Of a stretch of 64,000 nt of DNA, positions 17,057 to 25,861 are shown piece by piece. How positions within the stretch are numbered: position 1 is the first letter of the stretch; every line of letters starts with the position of its first letter. This stretch comes from FEN-1073 sp963780865 (lineage in GTDB: Bacteria > Chloroflexota > Anaerolineae > Anaerolineales > RBG-16-64-43): the NCBI GenBank assembly GCA_963780865.1, contig CAWADT010000016.1, positions 62,001 to 126,000 of the forward strand, given 5' to 3'. Both the position numbers and the translations under genes were made by a program. Below the pieces are notes generated by a model. It did not search any database. It saw nothing but the letters and a program-made list of their open reading frames with translations, and was not told the origin of the DNA.

Positions 17057-18082
17057 ATGCTCGAACAACTGGACGCGCTGGAGCAGGAAGCCCTCGCGGC
17101 GCTGGAACGGGCGAACGACCCGGCCGCGCTCGCCGCGTGGAAGCAATCCCACCTTGGGCGCAGCGCCCCGCTGACGGCGTTCCTCGGCGACCTGGGGAAG
17201 CTGCCCGCCGCGGACCGGCCTCTGGCGGGAGCACGCGGGAATGAAGTCAAACGCCGCCTGGAAGCGGCCTTCTCCGCCGGCGAGGAGCGGTTGAACGCCG
17301 CGGCGCTGGACCACGCGCTACAAAGCGAGGCGCTCGACATCACGCTGCCGGGCCGGCCACTTAGGCGCGGGCGGCTGCATCCTTCCACGCTGATCCTGCG
17401 CCGGATCTATGCGATCTGGGCCGAGATGGGATTCCAAATTTACCGCAGTCCGAACGTCGAGCTCGACGATTTCAACTTTACTTTGCTCAACATCCCGCCC
17501 CACCATCCCGCGCGCGACATGTGGGACACTTTCTACACCACCCAGGAGGGTGTGTTGCTGCGGACCCACACCAGCCCCGGACAGATCCGCGCCATGCGCG
17601 AGTACGCGCCCAATCCCGTGCGGGTGATCCTGCCGGGAATGTGTTTCCGCTACGAACAGATCACCGCCCGCTCGGAGATTCAGTTCCATCAGGTGGAAGG
17701 GTTGGCCGTCGGGCCGGGGATCACGTTTGCGAATCTCAAAGCAACCCTCGCGGACTTCGCCCGGCGCATGTTCGGCGAAGGCGTGCGCACCCAGTTCCGC
17801 GCCGATCACTTCCCGTTCACCGAGCCGAGCCTGGAAACCGACGTCGAATGTTTCGTCTGCGGCGGAAAGGGATGCCCGGTGTGCAAATACAGCGGCTGGC
17901 TGGAAATTCTCGGCGCCGGCATGGTCCATCCGACGGTGCTCCGCAACGGCGGATACGATCCGAAGGTTTTTTCCGGATTCGCGTTCGGCATGGGCCCGGA
18001 ACGGATCGCCATGTTGCGCCACGGGATCGAGGACATCCGCTATTTTTGGGGAAACGACCTTCAATTCTTGGAGCAGTTCTAA
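17057..18082 (+). CDS. pheS: Phenylalanyl-tRNA synthetase alpha subunit
   Basis: A 341-residue catalytic subunit of the alpha2beta2 PheRS, which charges tRNA-Phe. The N-terminal coiled coil (about 1-85) contacts tRNA. The class II core has the motif 2 region CFRYEQITARSEIQFHQVEG and the motif 3 region GFAFGMGPERIAMLRHGI near the C-terminus. Four cysteines (265, 268, 273, 276; CxxC-x4-CxxC) form a probable zinc site, seen in many bacterial PheS proteins. The start is fixed by AAGGAGG four bases before the ATG. It is transcribed behind the T-box leader and followed by pheT after a repeat-filled 193-base gap. Confidence 0.97.
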   Translation: MLEQLDALEQEALAALERANDPAALAAWKQSHLGRSAPLTAFLGDLGKLPAADRPLAGARGNEVKRRLEAAFSAGEERLNAAALDHALQSEALDITLPGRPLRRGRLHPSTLILRRIYAIWAEMGFQIYRSPNVELDDFNFTLLNIPPHHPARDMWDTFYTTQEGVLLRTHTSPGQIRAMREYAPNPVRVILPGMCFRYEQITARSEIQFHQVEGLAVGPGITFANLKATLADFARRMFGEGVRTQFRADHFPFTEPSLETDVECFVCGGKGCPVCKYSGWLEILGAGMVHPTVLRNGGYDPKVFSGFAFGMGPERIAMLRHGIEDIRYFWGNDLQFLEQF

Positions 18083-18087
18083 AACCG

Positions 18088-18229
18088 ACCATGGACCATA
18101 GACCGCGGACCATAGCCGACAATCTCTCAGGTAGGGTTTCCCGCCTATTGGCCAGAAACCAATGGAGAATAATAAACAGCTATGGTCTATCGTCTATCGT
18201 CCATGGTCTATAGTCGATGGTCCATGGTC
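18088..18229. repeat. Inverted and direct repeats of ATGGTCCATGGTC
   Basis: The pheS-pheT gap holds ACCATGGACCATAGACC and GACCATAGCC on the left, and several copies of ATGGTCTAT and ATGGTCCATGGTC on the right. The arms can pair across the gap. No promoter, terminator or ORF is clear in between. Confidence 0.75.
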
Positions 18230-18275
18230 AAAAAGTTTTTCTTGAACCAACGATTTTTCGAAAGGGAGTCATGCG

Positions 18276-20874
18276 ATGAAGGTTCCATTATCTTGGTTGA
18301 AAGAGTACGTGGAGTTCGATCTCCCTCCGGAGGAAATCGCCTCGCGGCTCACCTTCGCCGGGTTGGAAGTGGAATCGATCGAGTACATCGGGCTGGCGCC
18401 GCTCAGCGGGCAAATCGACGGGCTGCCTCGAACCGACGGCTCGGGCCCCAAGGCCAAGGGGCTGGCGTGGGACCGCGAGAAGATCGTCGTGGGCCGGGTG
18501 TTCGAAGTGATGCCTCATCCCAATGCCGACCGCCTGGTGCTGTGTAAACTAGACGACGGACAGAGCATCCACACCGTGCTCACCGGCGCGCCCAACCTGT
18601 TCCGGTACAAGGGCCAGGGGCCGCTGGCAAAACCCTTGAAGGTGGCGTACGCCCGGGAAGGGGCGGTGCTCTACGACGGGCACCAGCCGGGGAACGTCCT
18701 GACCACCCTGGCGCGAATGAAAATCCGCGGGGTGGAATCCTATTCCATGATCTGCTCCGAAAAGGAACTCGGGATTTCCGCCGACCACGAGGGCGTGATG
18801 ATCCTGCCGGACGAAGCGCCCTCCGGAACTCCTCTGGCGGACTACCTCGGCGACGTGATCCTCGACGTGAAGATCAACCCGAACATGGCGCGCAACGCCT
18901 GCCTGGTGGGGATCGCCCGCGAGGTGTCAGCCCTCACCGGCCGGAAACTCAAGCAGCCTTCTTACCTATTCCACGCGACGGGCGAGCCGCTGCGCAAACT
19001 GCTCAAGATCCTCATCCAGAATCCGGAACTCAACCCGCGCTTCACGGCGATCCTGCTGCGCGACGTGCAAATAGGCCCCAGCCCGGCCTGGATGCAGCGC
19101 CGTCTCGCACGGGCCGGCATGCGCCCGATTAACAACATCGTCGACATCACCAATTACGTGATGCTCGAAACCGGCCAGCCCCTGCACGCCTTCAATTGGG
19201 ACTCGCTCGTAATGCGCGCGGCCGGGAGAGCGGTGACAATCACCACTCGCACCGCCCGCCCGGGCGAAACGATTGTCACGCTCGACGGGGCCACGCGCAC
19301 GCTCGACGATTTCACGGTCCTGGTGTGCGACGAAAAGGGGCCGCTGTCGATTGCCGGCGTGATGGGCGGCGCCGAGAGCGAAGTGCGCGACGACACGGTC
19401 AACATCCTGCTCGAAATCAGCCTCGTGGAATTTCCTCTCGATCCGCCGCACGGTGCAAGCCCAGAAGCTGCCGTCGGAAGCCGCCTTCCAATTCTCGCGC
19501 GGCGTGCACCCGGCCACCGCGCTGCGCGGTTTAGGGCGCGCGGCCGAACTCATGCGCACGCTCGGCGGTGGGATCATCTCGCGGGATATGGTCGACGCGT
19601 ATCCGCGCAAAGCGCCGGTCGTGCGCGTCGACCTTCCCATGCGGGAAGTCCGCCGGCTGCTGGGCATCGCCATTCCGCCGCGCAAAGTGGCTCAGATCCT
19701 CGAAAGCCTGGAGTTTGTCTGCCGCGTGAAAGAAGCTCCCGCCCGGAGCAGGCGGAGCGGAAAAATATCCGACGACGACCTGACGCTGCAGGTGATCGCG
19801 CCGGATCACCGCCTGGACATCGGCACGGGCGTGGTCGGCCAGGCGGATTTGGTCGAGGAGATCGCGCGCATTTACGGTTACGCGCGCATCCCGGAAATCC
19901 AGATCGCCGATCTCCTGCCCCCTCAGCGCGGCAACCCAAGCCTGGAGCAGGAGGAAGCCGCCCGGGACCTGCTGGTGGACCTCGGGCTGCAAGAAGTGCT
20001 CACCTATCATCTGACCGCTCCTGAAAAGGAAGCGGCCCTCTATCCGCCCGGGATGGAAGCCCCGGGGGCGGAATACATCCGCCTGGCCAACCCGATCGTT
20101 CCGGAGCGCCGGGTGATGCGCCACTCGGTGCTGGCTTCGGTGCTGGAGACGGCTGCGCGGAACGCGGCGCGAACCGACCGCCTGGCGCTCTTCGAACTAG
20201 GACCGGTTTACCTTCCGAAGGGCGAAGCGCTTCCGGCCGAGCCGGTCCAACTGGCGATTCTGCTCGCCGGGCCGCGCGAGCACAGGGATTGGCGGCCTTC
20301 CGACCGCACCCCGGCGGACTTTTTCGACCTGAAGGGGATACTCGAAGGCGCGCTCACGGGATTGCACGTTCCGCCTCCCGCGTTCGAATCCACCCGCGAT
20401 TCGCGGTTCCATCCGGGCCGCTGCGCCAAAATCCTCGTCGACGGAACGGCGCTCGGCGTGATGGGCCAATTGCATCCGCAGGTTGCCGCGCGCTTCGAAT
20501 GGGGCGGGCGCGACCTGCTCGCCGCCGAACTCGATTTCGAACTCTTGCGGCCGCACCTGCTGCGCCGCTATCCCGTTCATTCCATTCCCGATTATCCCCC
20601 GGTGCTCGAAGACCTGGCGGTGGTGGTGGCGGAGGAGGTGCCCGTTGAACGGGTGATCCGGAAGATCCGCTCCTCCGGCGGAGAGATCGTGCAATCCGTG
20701 CAGTTGTTCGACGTGTATCGCGGCGAGCAGGCCGGGGCGGGCAATAAAAGCCTGGCCTTCGCGCTTACCTACCAGGCCGCGGATCGGACCCTAGGGAGCA
20801 CCGAAGCCGAGGAGATTCGAATGCGGATAATCCGCGCGCTGGAGGGGGAGTTGGGCGGAAAGGTGCGGCGATAA
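18276..20874 (+). CDS. pheT: Phenylalanyl-tRNA synthetase beta subunit, with a +1 frameshift
   Basis: PheRS beta: about 865 residues once the frame is corrected. Seen in order are an N-terminal tRNA-binding (EMAP/OB) domain, the B3/4 editing domain, the B5 domain, the catalytic-like core and a C-terminal ferredoxin-fold anticodon-binding domain (YPPVLEDLAVVV onward). The frame from 18276 is normal through NILLEI and then degenerates. The next frame reads SWNFLSIRRTVQAQKLPSEA, the expected continuation. Deleting one A at 19419 (GAAATC-A-GCCTCG) restores a single ORF, and the total length is 3n+1. PheT is essential, so a sequencing error is likelier than a true mutation. The SD AAAGGGAG precedes the ATG at 18276. 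Confidence 0.93.
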
Positions 20875-20959
20875 GGTTTTTTTTACACTCCAACTATTGA
20901 TCAATCATCCCTTCCCCCCTCCCATAGGGTTGTCCTGCTCATAGCATGATCTTATTTTC

Positions 20960-20996
20960 CCCTCCCCCCTTCCCGTGATACGGGAAGGGGGGAGGG
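20960..20996. repeat. Palindromic element, CCTTCCCGT...ACGGGAAGG family
   Basis: CCCTCCCCCCTTCCCGT pairs with ACGGGAAGGGGGGAGGG around GAT, in the gap between pheT and the convergent cold-shock gene. Confidence 0.85.
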
Positions 20997-21185
20997 TTTA
21001 TTTTGACATACATAGAGGAGGAATTTTTCATTGGGAGGGGGAATGGGATGGGATCGCGTCTACCCCCATTTGCTCCACCCCCTTCCCAACCCTCCCCCCT
21101 TGATCCCCTCATTTGCTCCACGGCAATGATCCGCAGACGCGAAGTTGTTCTGGAGCAAATGAGGGGAGTGCACTTGGGGGGTAAA

Positions 21186-21216
21186 TAAAACGGCCCGCTT
21201 GCGCGGGCCGCTTTTT
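21186..21216. terminator. Bidirectional terminator between pheT and the cold-shock gene
   Basis: CGGCCCGC, loop TTGC, GCGGGCCG with A-rich sequence on one side and CTTTTTGG on the other. Confidence 0.85.
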
Positions 21217-21233
21217 GGTTTTCGGCGTCTGGA

Positions 21234-21446
21234 TTATTCCATCGGGGTAACCCGAGCCGCCTGAAGACCCTTGGGGCCGGTTTCGATTTCAAACTCGACC
21301 TTCTGGCCTTCGTGCAGCTTCTTGTATCCCTCCATCGTTATTGCGGAGAAGTGAACGAACACGTCTTCGCCGCCATCGCGGGCGATGAAACCGTAGCCCT
21401 TGGTGGCATTGAACCACTTCACGGTACCGACGATGCGATCTGCCAT
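21234..21446 (-). CDS. Cold-shock-domain RNA chaperone
   Basis: A 70-residue single cold-shock domain. RNP1 (KGYGFI) and RNP2 (VFVHF) are both intact, as are the usual GTVKWFN start and the G-LQAARV end. It binds single-stranded RNA and melts weak structures. Strong SD AGGAGG lies before the ATG. The gene has its own promoter and a long leader containing a terminator-like hairpin, so expression is probably controlled after initiation. A bidirectional terminator follows directly. Confidence 0.96.
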   Translation of the reverse strand: MADRIVGTVKWFNATKGYGFIARDGGEDVFVHFSAITMEGYKKLHEGQKVEFEIETGPKGLQAARVTPME

Positions 21447-21498
21447 CTTGCCTCCTGTTGCAAGAAAAATTTCCGAATCGGGACCGGGAGGTGGGCAT

Positions 21499-21528
21499 AA
21501 AAAAACCGCTCGGCGGTTTCCGAAGCGG
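21499..21528 (-). terminator. Attenuator-like hairpin in the cold-shock leader
   Basis: On the minus strand CCGCTTCGG, loop AAACCG, CCGAGCGG is followed by seven T. It lies between the promoter (21569-21597) and the start codon (21446). It could also end read-through from the upstream deacetylase gene. Confidence 0.65.
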
Positions 21529-21568
21529 CTTTCAGTGCCTGCTTACCCAATCCCGCTCTTACCAATTT

Positions 21569-21597
21569 ATGGTATCACCCGGTTTTCCGGTTGTCAA
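21569..21597 (-). promoter_or_regulatory. Promoter of the cold-shock gene
   Basis: On the minus strand TTGACA (21597-21592), 17 bases, TACCAT (21574-21569). The predicted leader is about 115 bases. Confidence 0.7.
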
Positions 21598-21617
21598 GCG
21601 GGAAGCGGCAGGCGAGC

Positions 21618-22469
21618 TTATTTTTCCTCAGCGACTCCCGCGAACAGGTCGCGCTCGGCGCGCGCCGGCGGCGGAAGCGGATACGCGCGCGTGAAGGATT
21701 CCGACGCCCCGAACAACCGGGAGATCCACCGTTGGGACGATGCCATCCCTCCTCCACCCTGGCTGGAGTGGCAGGCGGACGCTTTTTCCTTGATTTCCAG
21801 AACCGTCCGGATGTCGATTTTGGCATGGACTGGAAAATCCACATTCACCAGTGCCGCCAGGTCGATGTCCTTGTTCTTTCCGAAATGGCTCGGATCCCGT
21901 CCAAGGAGGCGCAGAAGCCGCACTCCCCATCGCAAAAAAGCGTGCGGGAAAGTGTGGAAATATAGCTTCTGCGCCTGATATGGTTCCGTCCCCGCAAGAG
22001 CCCACGCGGAGTTGGCCGCGAGTTGGAACGCCTCGACCGTTGCGCGGTGGGCGGCGATGTGATCCGGATGCCGGTAGCCGCCGATTGGATCGAAGGTGAC
22101 GACAACTTGCGGACGAAGTTCTCGGATATACCGCGCCACGGCGCGCGCCGTATCTTTGAGCGGGGCTGCGGCGAACGCCTGTGGGTGGGTGTTATCCGCC
22201 GAGCCCGGCATGCCGGAATCCCGGTACCCGAGAAAATGGACGCCCGTCAGCCCGAGAATTCCCGCCGCGCAACGCAATTCCGATTCGCGCATCGCCCCCA
22301 CCGTGGGAAACCCCTTCAGGTCCGGCGGGGCTTCGCCCACTTCTCCGCGCGTCGCGCACACCAGGTGAACTTCCACGCCGCGACGCGCGTAAAGCGCCAG
22401 CGTCCCCCCCGCGCCAAACGTTTCATCGTCCGGATGCGCAAAAACCGCCAAGAGCCGACTTCCGGTCAT
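21618..22469 (-). CDS. PIG-L/LmbE-family deacetylase
   Basis: A 283-residue zinc-dependent N-deacetylase of the PIG-L superfamily (GlcNAc-PI de-N-acetylase, MshB, BshB, Mca). The metal motif AHPDDE is at about 11-16 and the second His motif HPDHIAAH at about 133-140. Such enzymes remove acetyl groups from GlcNAc conjugates or cleave thiol conjugates. No thiol or glycosyltransferase partner is adjacent, so the substrate is open. The SD GGAG precedes the ATG. It is unlike the second PIG-L protein at 36844 (AHQDD motif) and lies outside the sugar locus. Confidence 0.9.
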   Translation of the reverse strand: MTGSRLLAVFAHPDDETFGAGGTLALYARRGVEVHLVCATRGEVGEAPPDLKGFPTVGAMRESELRCAAGILGLTGVHFLGYRDSGMPGSADNTHPQAFAAAPLKDTARAVARYIRELRPQVVVTFDPIGGYRHPDHIAAHRATVEAFQLAANSAWALAGTEPYQAQKLYFHTFPHAFLRWGVRLLRLLGRDPSHFGKNKDIDLAALVNVDFPVHAKIDIRTVLEIKEKASACHSSQGGGGMASSQRWISRLFGASESFTRAYPLPPPARAERDLFAGVAEEK

Positions 22470-22506
22470 AAGTCGCCGTTCTCCTTTTCTCTTTTATCGC
22501 CGAAGG

Positions 22507-22704
22507 CTACGGCTGCGGATACCCGGGCGCGGGAGTGGCGGTTTCCGCCCCGCTCGGATACCCCGCCTGGGCTGATGGCAGCGTGTGTTCCTCGCCGGTA
22601 CCCGGCGTGGAATTGGAAGATCCCCTTCGGCTGCAACCCGTCAGGGCGATCGAAACAACCAGCGCGGCAAGACATATCCTCCATCCGATTTTTTTCGCTG
22701 CCAT
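22507..22704 (-). CDS. Small lipoprotein, 65 residues
   Basis: A basic N-terminus, a hydrophobic stretch and the lipobox IALTGC (Cys24) mark a lipoprotein of about 41 mature residues. The mature part is rich in Ser, Thr, Gly and Pro with no fold visible. An AAAGGAG and a GGGAG precede the ATG at 22704. It sits 37 bases upstream of the PIG-L deacetylase on the same strand, so the two may form an operon. Function unknown. Confidence 0.7.
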   Translation of the reverse strand: MAAKKIGWRICLAALVVSIALTGCSRRGSSNSTPGTGEEHTLPSAQAGYPSGAETATPAPGYPQP

Positions 22705-22765
22705 CTCCCGGCTCCTTTGGGTGAGATTTCCCCGTCCGCGGCTATGGTAAAATCCAAGTCGTCAC

Positions 22766-22837
22766 GCCCCTGTAGCTCAATGGATAGAGCGCCACCCCCC
22801 GGAGGTGGATGTCGGCGTTCGAGCCGCCGCAGGGGCA
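22766..22837 (+). tRNA. tRNA-Arg (anticodon CCG)
   Basis: A full cloverleaf can be drawn. Acceptor GCCCCTG pairs with CAGGGGC. The D arm is GCTC/GAGC. The anticodon stem CCACC/GGTGG has loop CCCCGGA (anticodon CCG). The T arm CGGCG/CGCCG has loop TTCGAGC. The discriminator is A and CCA is not encoded. A TAAAAT hexamer at 22748 is a possible -10. Confidence 0.97.
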
Positions 22838-22876
22838 CCTTTTATTTTAATCCCCAAGTCATTGATATCACATCGT

Positions 22877-23249
22877 CCATCCTATCCTCTATCCCCTAGT
22901 ACATTCCCCGTATATCAGAAAGAATTCTTCTCTCCCCTTCCTCCTCGCCTCGCTTCACTCGAGGAAGGACTATCCTTGTCGCTGGTACCTTCCTATCCTC
23001 CATCCCCTTCCATCTTCCTCTTTTACCAGAAAGAATTCTTCTCCCCCCTTCCTCCTTCCCTCGCTTCACTCGAGGAAGGACTATCCTTGGCGCTGGTACC
23101 ATCCTATCCTCCATCCCCTTCCATCTTCCTCTTTTACCAGAAAGAATTCTTCTCCCCCCTTCCTCCTTCCCGTGATACGGGAAGGAGGAAGGGGAAAAGT
23201 ACAATCACCAAATGAGGAAGTCGAGCTTGGGGGTTGGAGGATGGGATGG
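22877..23249. repeat. Composite intergenic repeat with 111-bp tandem units
   Basis: A unit starting CAGAAAGAATTCTTCTC and ending CTTCCTCTTTTAC is present twice in full (about 22914-23135) and a third time in part, with a 111-base period. The last partial copy carries the palindrome CCTTCCTCCTTCCCGT...ACGGGAAGGAGGAAGG (23159-23193). The outer ends CCATCCTATCCTC and GGAGGATGGGATGG are inverted, as in the MITE-like elements elsewhere. The period is a multiple of three, which keeps a spurious reading frame open. Confidence 0.85.
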
Positions 23250-23275
23250 TTACGAAAAGAAGGACCGCGGACCGG

Positions 23276-23791
23276 TTAATTCTGCAGTCCCGTTTTCAAT
23301 TCCCCAACTCCACCGTGGCAACCTTTTTCGTTCCGGTCATAAACAGGGCCATTGTGCTGCGGCCGAAGAGTTCCGTGGACTTCGCCCGGGTTGAGCAGGA
23401 TCGTCCGCCCGATGTGCTCTTCGTTGGCTTTATGATCGTGACCGTAGCAAACGAGGTCGTACTTTCCGGATTCCGCCAGCGGGCGCGCAATCTCGGGATA
23501 GTGCGTGAGGGCGATCTTCAAACCATCCATGGTCAGATCACCGAACTCGCCCAGGAAGTGGATATTCTCGGCGCCGGCGGAGACGAGGAGGTGCAGCCGG
23601 CGGTCGCCGTCGTTGTTGCCCCAGACGATGTAGACGGGCTTGCCCTTGACCCCGGCGATCAACCGCTGAGTGACGAACGGCGAGCATAGGTCGCCGCAAT
23701 GCAGGATCGCATCGGCCTCCGCCAGATGAGGCATGGCACAATCGAGTTTCCAGACGTTATCGTGGGTATCGCTGAGAACGGCAATCCGCAT
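23276..23791 (-). CDS. YfcE/MJ0936-type metallophosphoesterase
   Basis: A 171-residue calcineurin-like phosphoesterase of the small YfcE class. All metal motifs are present in order: SDTHDN (7-12), HCGDLC (31-36), WGNND (57-61), THYPE (95-99) and GHDHK (116-120). Two divalent metals are expected; activity is usually shown on phosphodiesters. The N-terminus MRIAVLSDTHD is canonical and GGAGG lies before the ATG. It is convergent with the tandem repeat and divergent from the DUF1232 gene. The physiological substrate is unknown. Confidence 0.92.
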   Translation of the reverse strand: MRIAVLSDTHDNVWKLDCAMPHLAEADAILHCGDLCSPFVTQRLIAGVKGKPVYIVWGNNDGDRRLHLLVSAGAENIHFLGEFGDLTMDGLKIALTHYPEIARPLAESGKYDLVCYGHDHKANEEHIGRTILLNPGEVHGTLRPQHNGPVYDRNEKGCHGGVGELKTGLQN

Positions 23792-23916
23792 GGACCCCTC
23801 CCGGAATGCAGCATTCGACGGTCAGAATATACCATTCTCGCGCGGATACAGGAAATCCGGCTCGGCGGGGGCGGTCCACTCGCAGAGGCGATATAATGCG
23901 CTTCCGGAGCGAAACC

Positions 23917-24324
23917 ATGACCACTCAACCGCCGAGCCTGCCCGCACCACAGGGAAACGTCGTTCGCCAAACCATCTTTCGCGCGCGCCTGATCTGGCGG
24001 CTGATGAAGGACGGCCGCGTCCTGTGGGTTTGGAAGCTGATCCCGATCGCGGGATTAATCTACGTCATCTTTCCTTTTGATTTGATTCCGGATTTCGCCC
24101 CCGTCATCGGCCAACTGGATGATTTGGGAATCTTCCTGGGCAGCCTGTGGCTCTTCACGGAACTATGCCCACCCGACGTGGTGAAAGAAATTTGGGATGA
24201 TTTGGCGGCGGTGACGGTGAAGGGATCGTGGCGCGAGGTGGATACCGGCACTTTGCCTGAAAAAACCGGAAGCGAAACCGTTCCGGACCAAAAGCAAAAA
24301 AGCACTCCGGCAAGTCAGAAGTAA
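23917..24324 (+). CDS. DUF1232 (YkvA-like) membrane protein
   Basis: A 135-residue protein with a DUF1232 core. One hydrophobic segment (LIPIAGLIYVIF) runs into the signature PFDLIPDFAPVIGQLDD and then LGIFLGSLWLF. The tail is hydrophilic, rich in Lys, Thr and Gln. The family is common and of unknown function. The start at 23917 has GGAG seven bases upstream. An alternative ATG at 23896 has a poorer site and overlaps a TATAAT sequence. Confidence 0.85.
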   Translation: MTTQPPSLPAPQGNVVRQTIFRARLIWRLMKDGRVLWVWKLIPIAGLIYVIFPFDLIPDFAPVIGQLDDLGIFLGSLWLFTELCPPDVVKEIWDDLAAVTVKGSWREVDTGTLPEKTGSETVPDQKQKSTPASQK

Positions 24325-24422
24325 TCGGGCTCAAGGATAAATTTTGTTTCGCCGGAAACGAAAAAATTTTTGCTGTCGGAATTGACGATAAGATTATCGT
24401 AGAGGGGACGTCAAAAATAAAT

Positions 24423-24451
24423 TGTAGCCGGGATTGACGATCCCGGCTACA
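24423..24451. repeat. GTAGCCGGGA-family palindrome
   Basis: TGTAGCCGGGAT and ATCCCGGCTACA flank TGACG, between the DUF1232 and rimO genes (convergent). Same family as 1422-1448. Confidence 0.85.
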
Positions 24452-24475
24452 TGCATTAACGCAAGAGCGGTTTTT

Positions 24476-25861
24476 TTATTCGCCGCCTTTTCTTCGCGGT
24501 CGGGGATTTTCCCCGGCCGATTTTTCTTCTTCCTCCGGCGCGCCGATCAGATCGTACGGCAGGGCGCCAGTGACGCGTACGCGCACCATCGCGCCGACGG
24601 GCGCGTCCCCTTCGATCAAAACAACGCCGTCCACTTCGGGCGCGTCTCGGTAGGATCGCCCCACCGCGAGCCCCTTGCGGCGCCCCTCCACCAAAACATC
24701 CAGCGACCGCCCCACCCATTTGCGGTTCTCCTGCAGCGATATTCCCTGCTGCAGCTCCATCAGCCTGCCGCGCCGCTCCTCCTTCAGCTCGGTGGCTACG
24801 TCGTCGGGGAGCACGGCGCTTGGCGTTCCCTCTTCGCGCGAATACAGGAAGCAGCCCACGCGGTCGAAGCGGACGGCGCGCACAAACGCCAGGAGCGTTT
24901 CGTACTCCTGCTCGCTTTCGCCGGGATACCCAACGATGAATGCGGTGCGGACCGCGAGCCCCGGCAGGCGCACCCGCATGCGGTCGATCAACCGGCGCGC
25001 CTCGTCCGGATCGTCGGGGCGGCGCATGCGCCGCAGGACGGCCGGGTCGGCATGCTGCAACGGCAGATCGAGATATGGCAGAATTTGCGGATGGCACGCC
25101 ATCGTGTCGATCAGTCGCCCGCTTACCGCCCCAGGAAAGGAATACATCACGCGGATCCACTCGATGCGCGGCGCGGCCTCCGCCAGGGATTCCAGCAGCG
25201 CGGCCAATCCTTCGCGCACTCCGAGATCCCGTCCGTACGCGGTCGTATCCTGCGCCAGGAGGACCAGCTCGCGCACGCCCCGGTCCTGGAGGACGCGCGC
25301 CTCCTCAAGGATTTGTTCCAAGGGACGGCTCCTCAGCGGCCCCTTGATGGCGGGGATGGCGCAGAAGGCGCAAGCCCGGTTGCAGCCGTCGGCGATTTTC
25401 AAATAAGCGCTGGCGCCGCGCACCGCGGCGCGCAGCACTCCGCGTTCATCGATTCCGACGGCCGGATCAGGAGGCAGATGGGTCACCGGAGATGCATTCG
25501 CCCGGCTTCGCACTTCCTCCACAACCTCAAGGATGTCCATCCAGCGGCGGGTTCCCAGTACGCCGTCGAGCCCGGGCACGAGCCGCTCAAGCTCCGCTCC
25601 CATGCGCTGGGACAGGCAGCCGGCGGCGATCAGCCACTGACCGGGCTTTTTTTTATCGACGAGCCCGCGCAGCGCGGAAAGCGATTCCTCGCGCGCCGGT
25701 CCGATGAAGCCGCAGGTGTTCACCACGATCACGTCCGCCAGTCCCGGCCGCGGGGCCGGAAGCAGGCCGCCGCGTCCGAGCAGTTCGGCCATCGAATCAG
25801 AATTGACGGTGTTCTTGGCGCAGCCAAGCGTCAGGAGAAAATATCGCGAGGAAGCGGGCAT
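24476..25861 (-). CDS. rimO: Ribosomal protein S12 methylthiotransferase
   Basis: A 461-residue radical-SAM enzyme that adds a methylthio group to an Asp of ribosomal protein S12. The N-terminal UPF0004 domain has the three auxiliary-cluster cysteines (Cys14 in TLGCAKN, Cys50 in NTCGFI, Cys82 in AAGCL). The radical-SAM CxxxCxxC is Cys160, Cys164 and Cys167. The C-terminal TRAM domain is followed by a charged tail. The start N-terminus MPASSRYFLLTLGCAKNTVN fits RimO rather than MiaB. Its ATG overlaps the stop of the upstream rodZ-like gene (TGATG), so translation is coupled. Confidence 0.95.
   Translation of the reverse strand: MPASSRYFLLTLGCAKNTVNSDSMAELLGRGGLLPAPRPGLADVIVVNTCGFIGPAREESLSALRGLVDKKKPGQWLIAAGCLSQRMGAELERLVPGLDGVLGTRRWMDILEVVEEVRSRANASPVTHLPPDPAVGIDERGVLRAAVRGASAYLKIADGCNRACAFCAIPAIKGPLRSRPLEQILEEARVLQDRGVRELVLLAQDTTAYGRDLGVREGLAALLESLAEAAPRIEWIRVMYSFPGAVSGRLIDTMACHPQILPYLDLPLQHADPAVLRRMRRPDDPDEARRLIDRMRVRLPGLAVRTAFIVGYPGESEQEYETLLAFVRAVRFDRVGCFLYSREEGTPSAVLPDDVATELKEERRGRLMELQQGISLQENRKWVGRSLDVLVEGRRKGLAVGRSYRDAPEVDGVVLIEGDAPVGAMVRVRVTGALPYDLIGAPEEEEKSAGENPRPRRKGGE

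Noticed and set aside
22805..23215. Repetitive protein with 37-residue units
   Set aside because: The frame exists only because a 111-bp non-coding repeat has a period divisible by three; no SD and it overlaps palindromes.
22877..23249. CRISPR array
   Set aside because: Units are directly adjacent with no unique spacers, and no cas gene is near.
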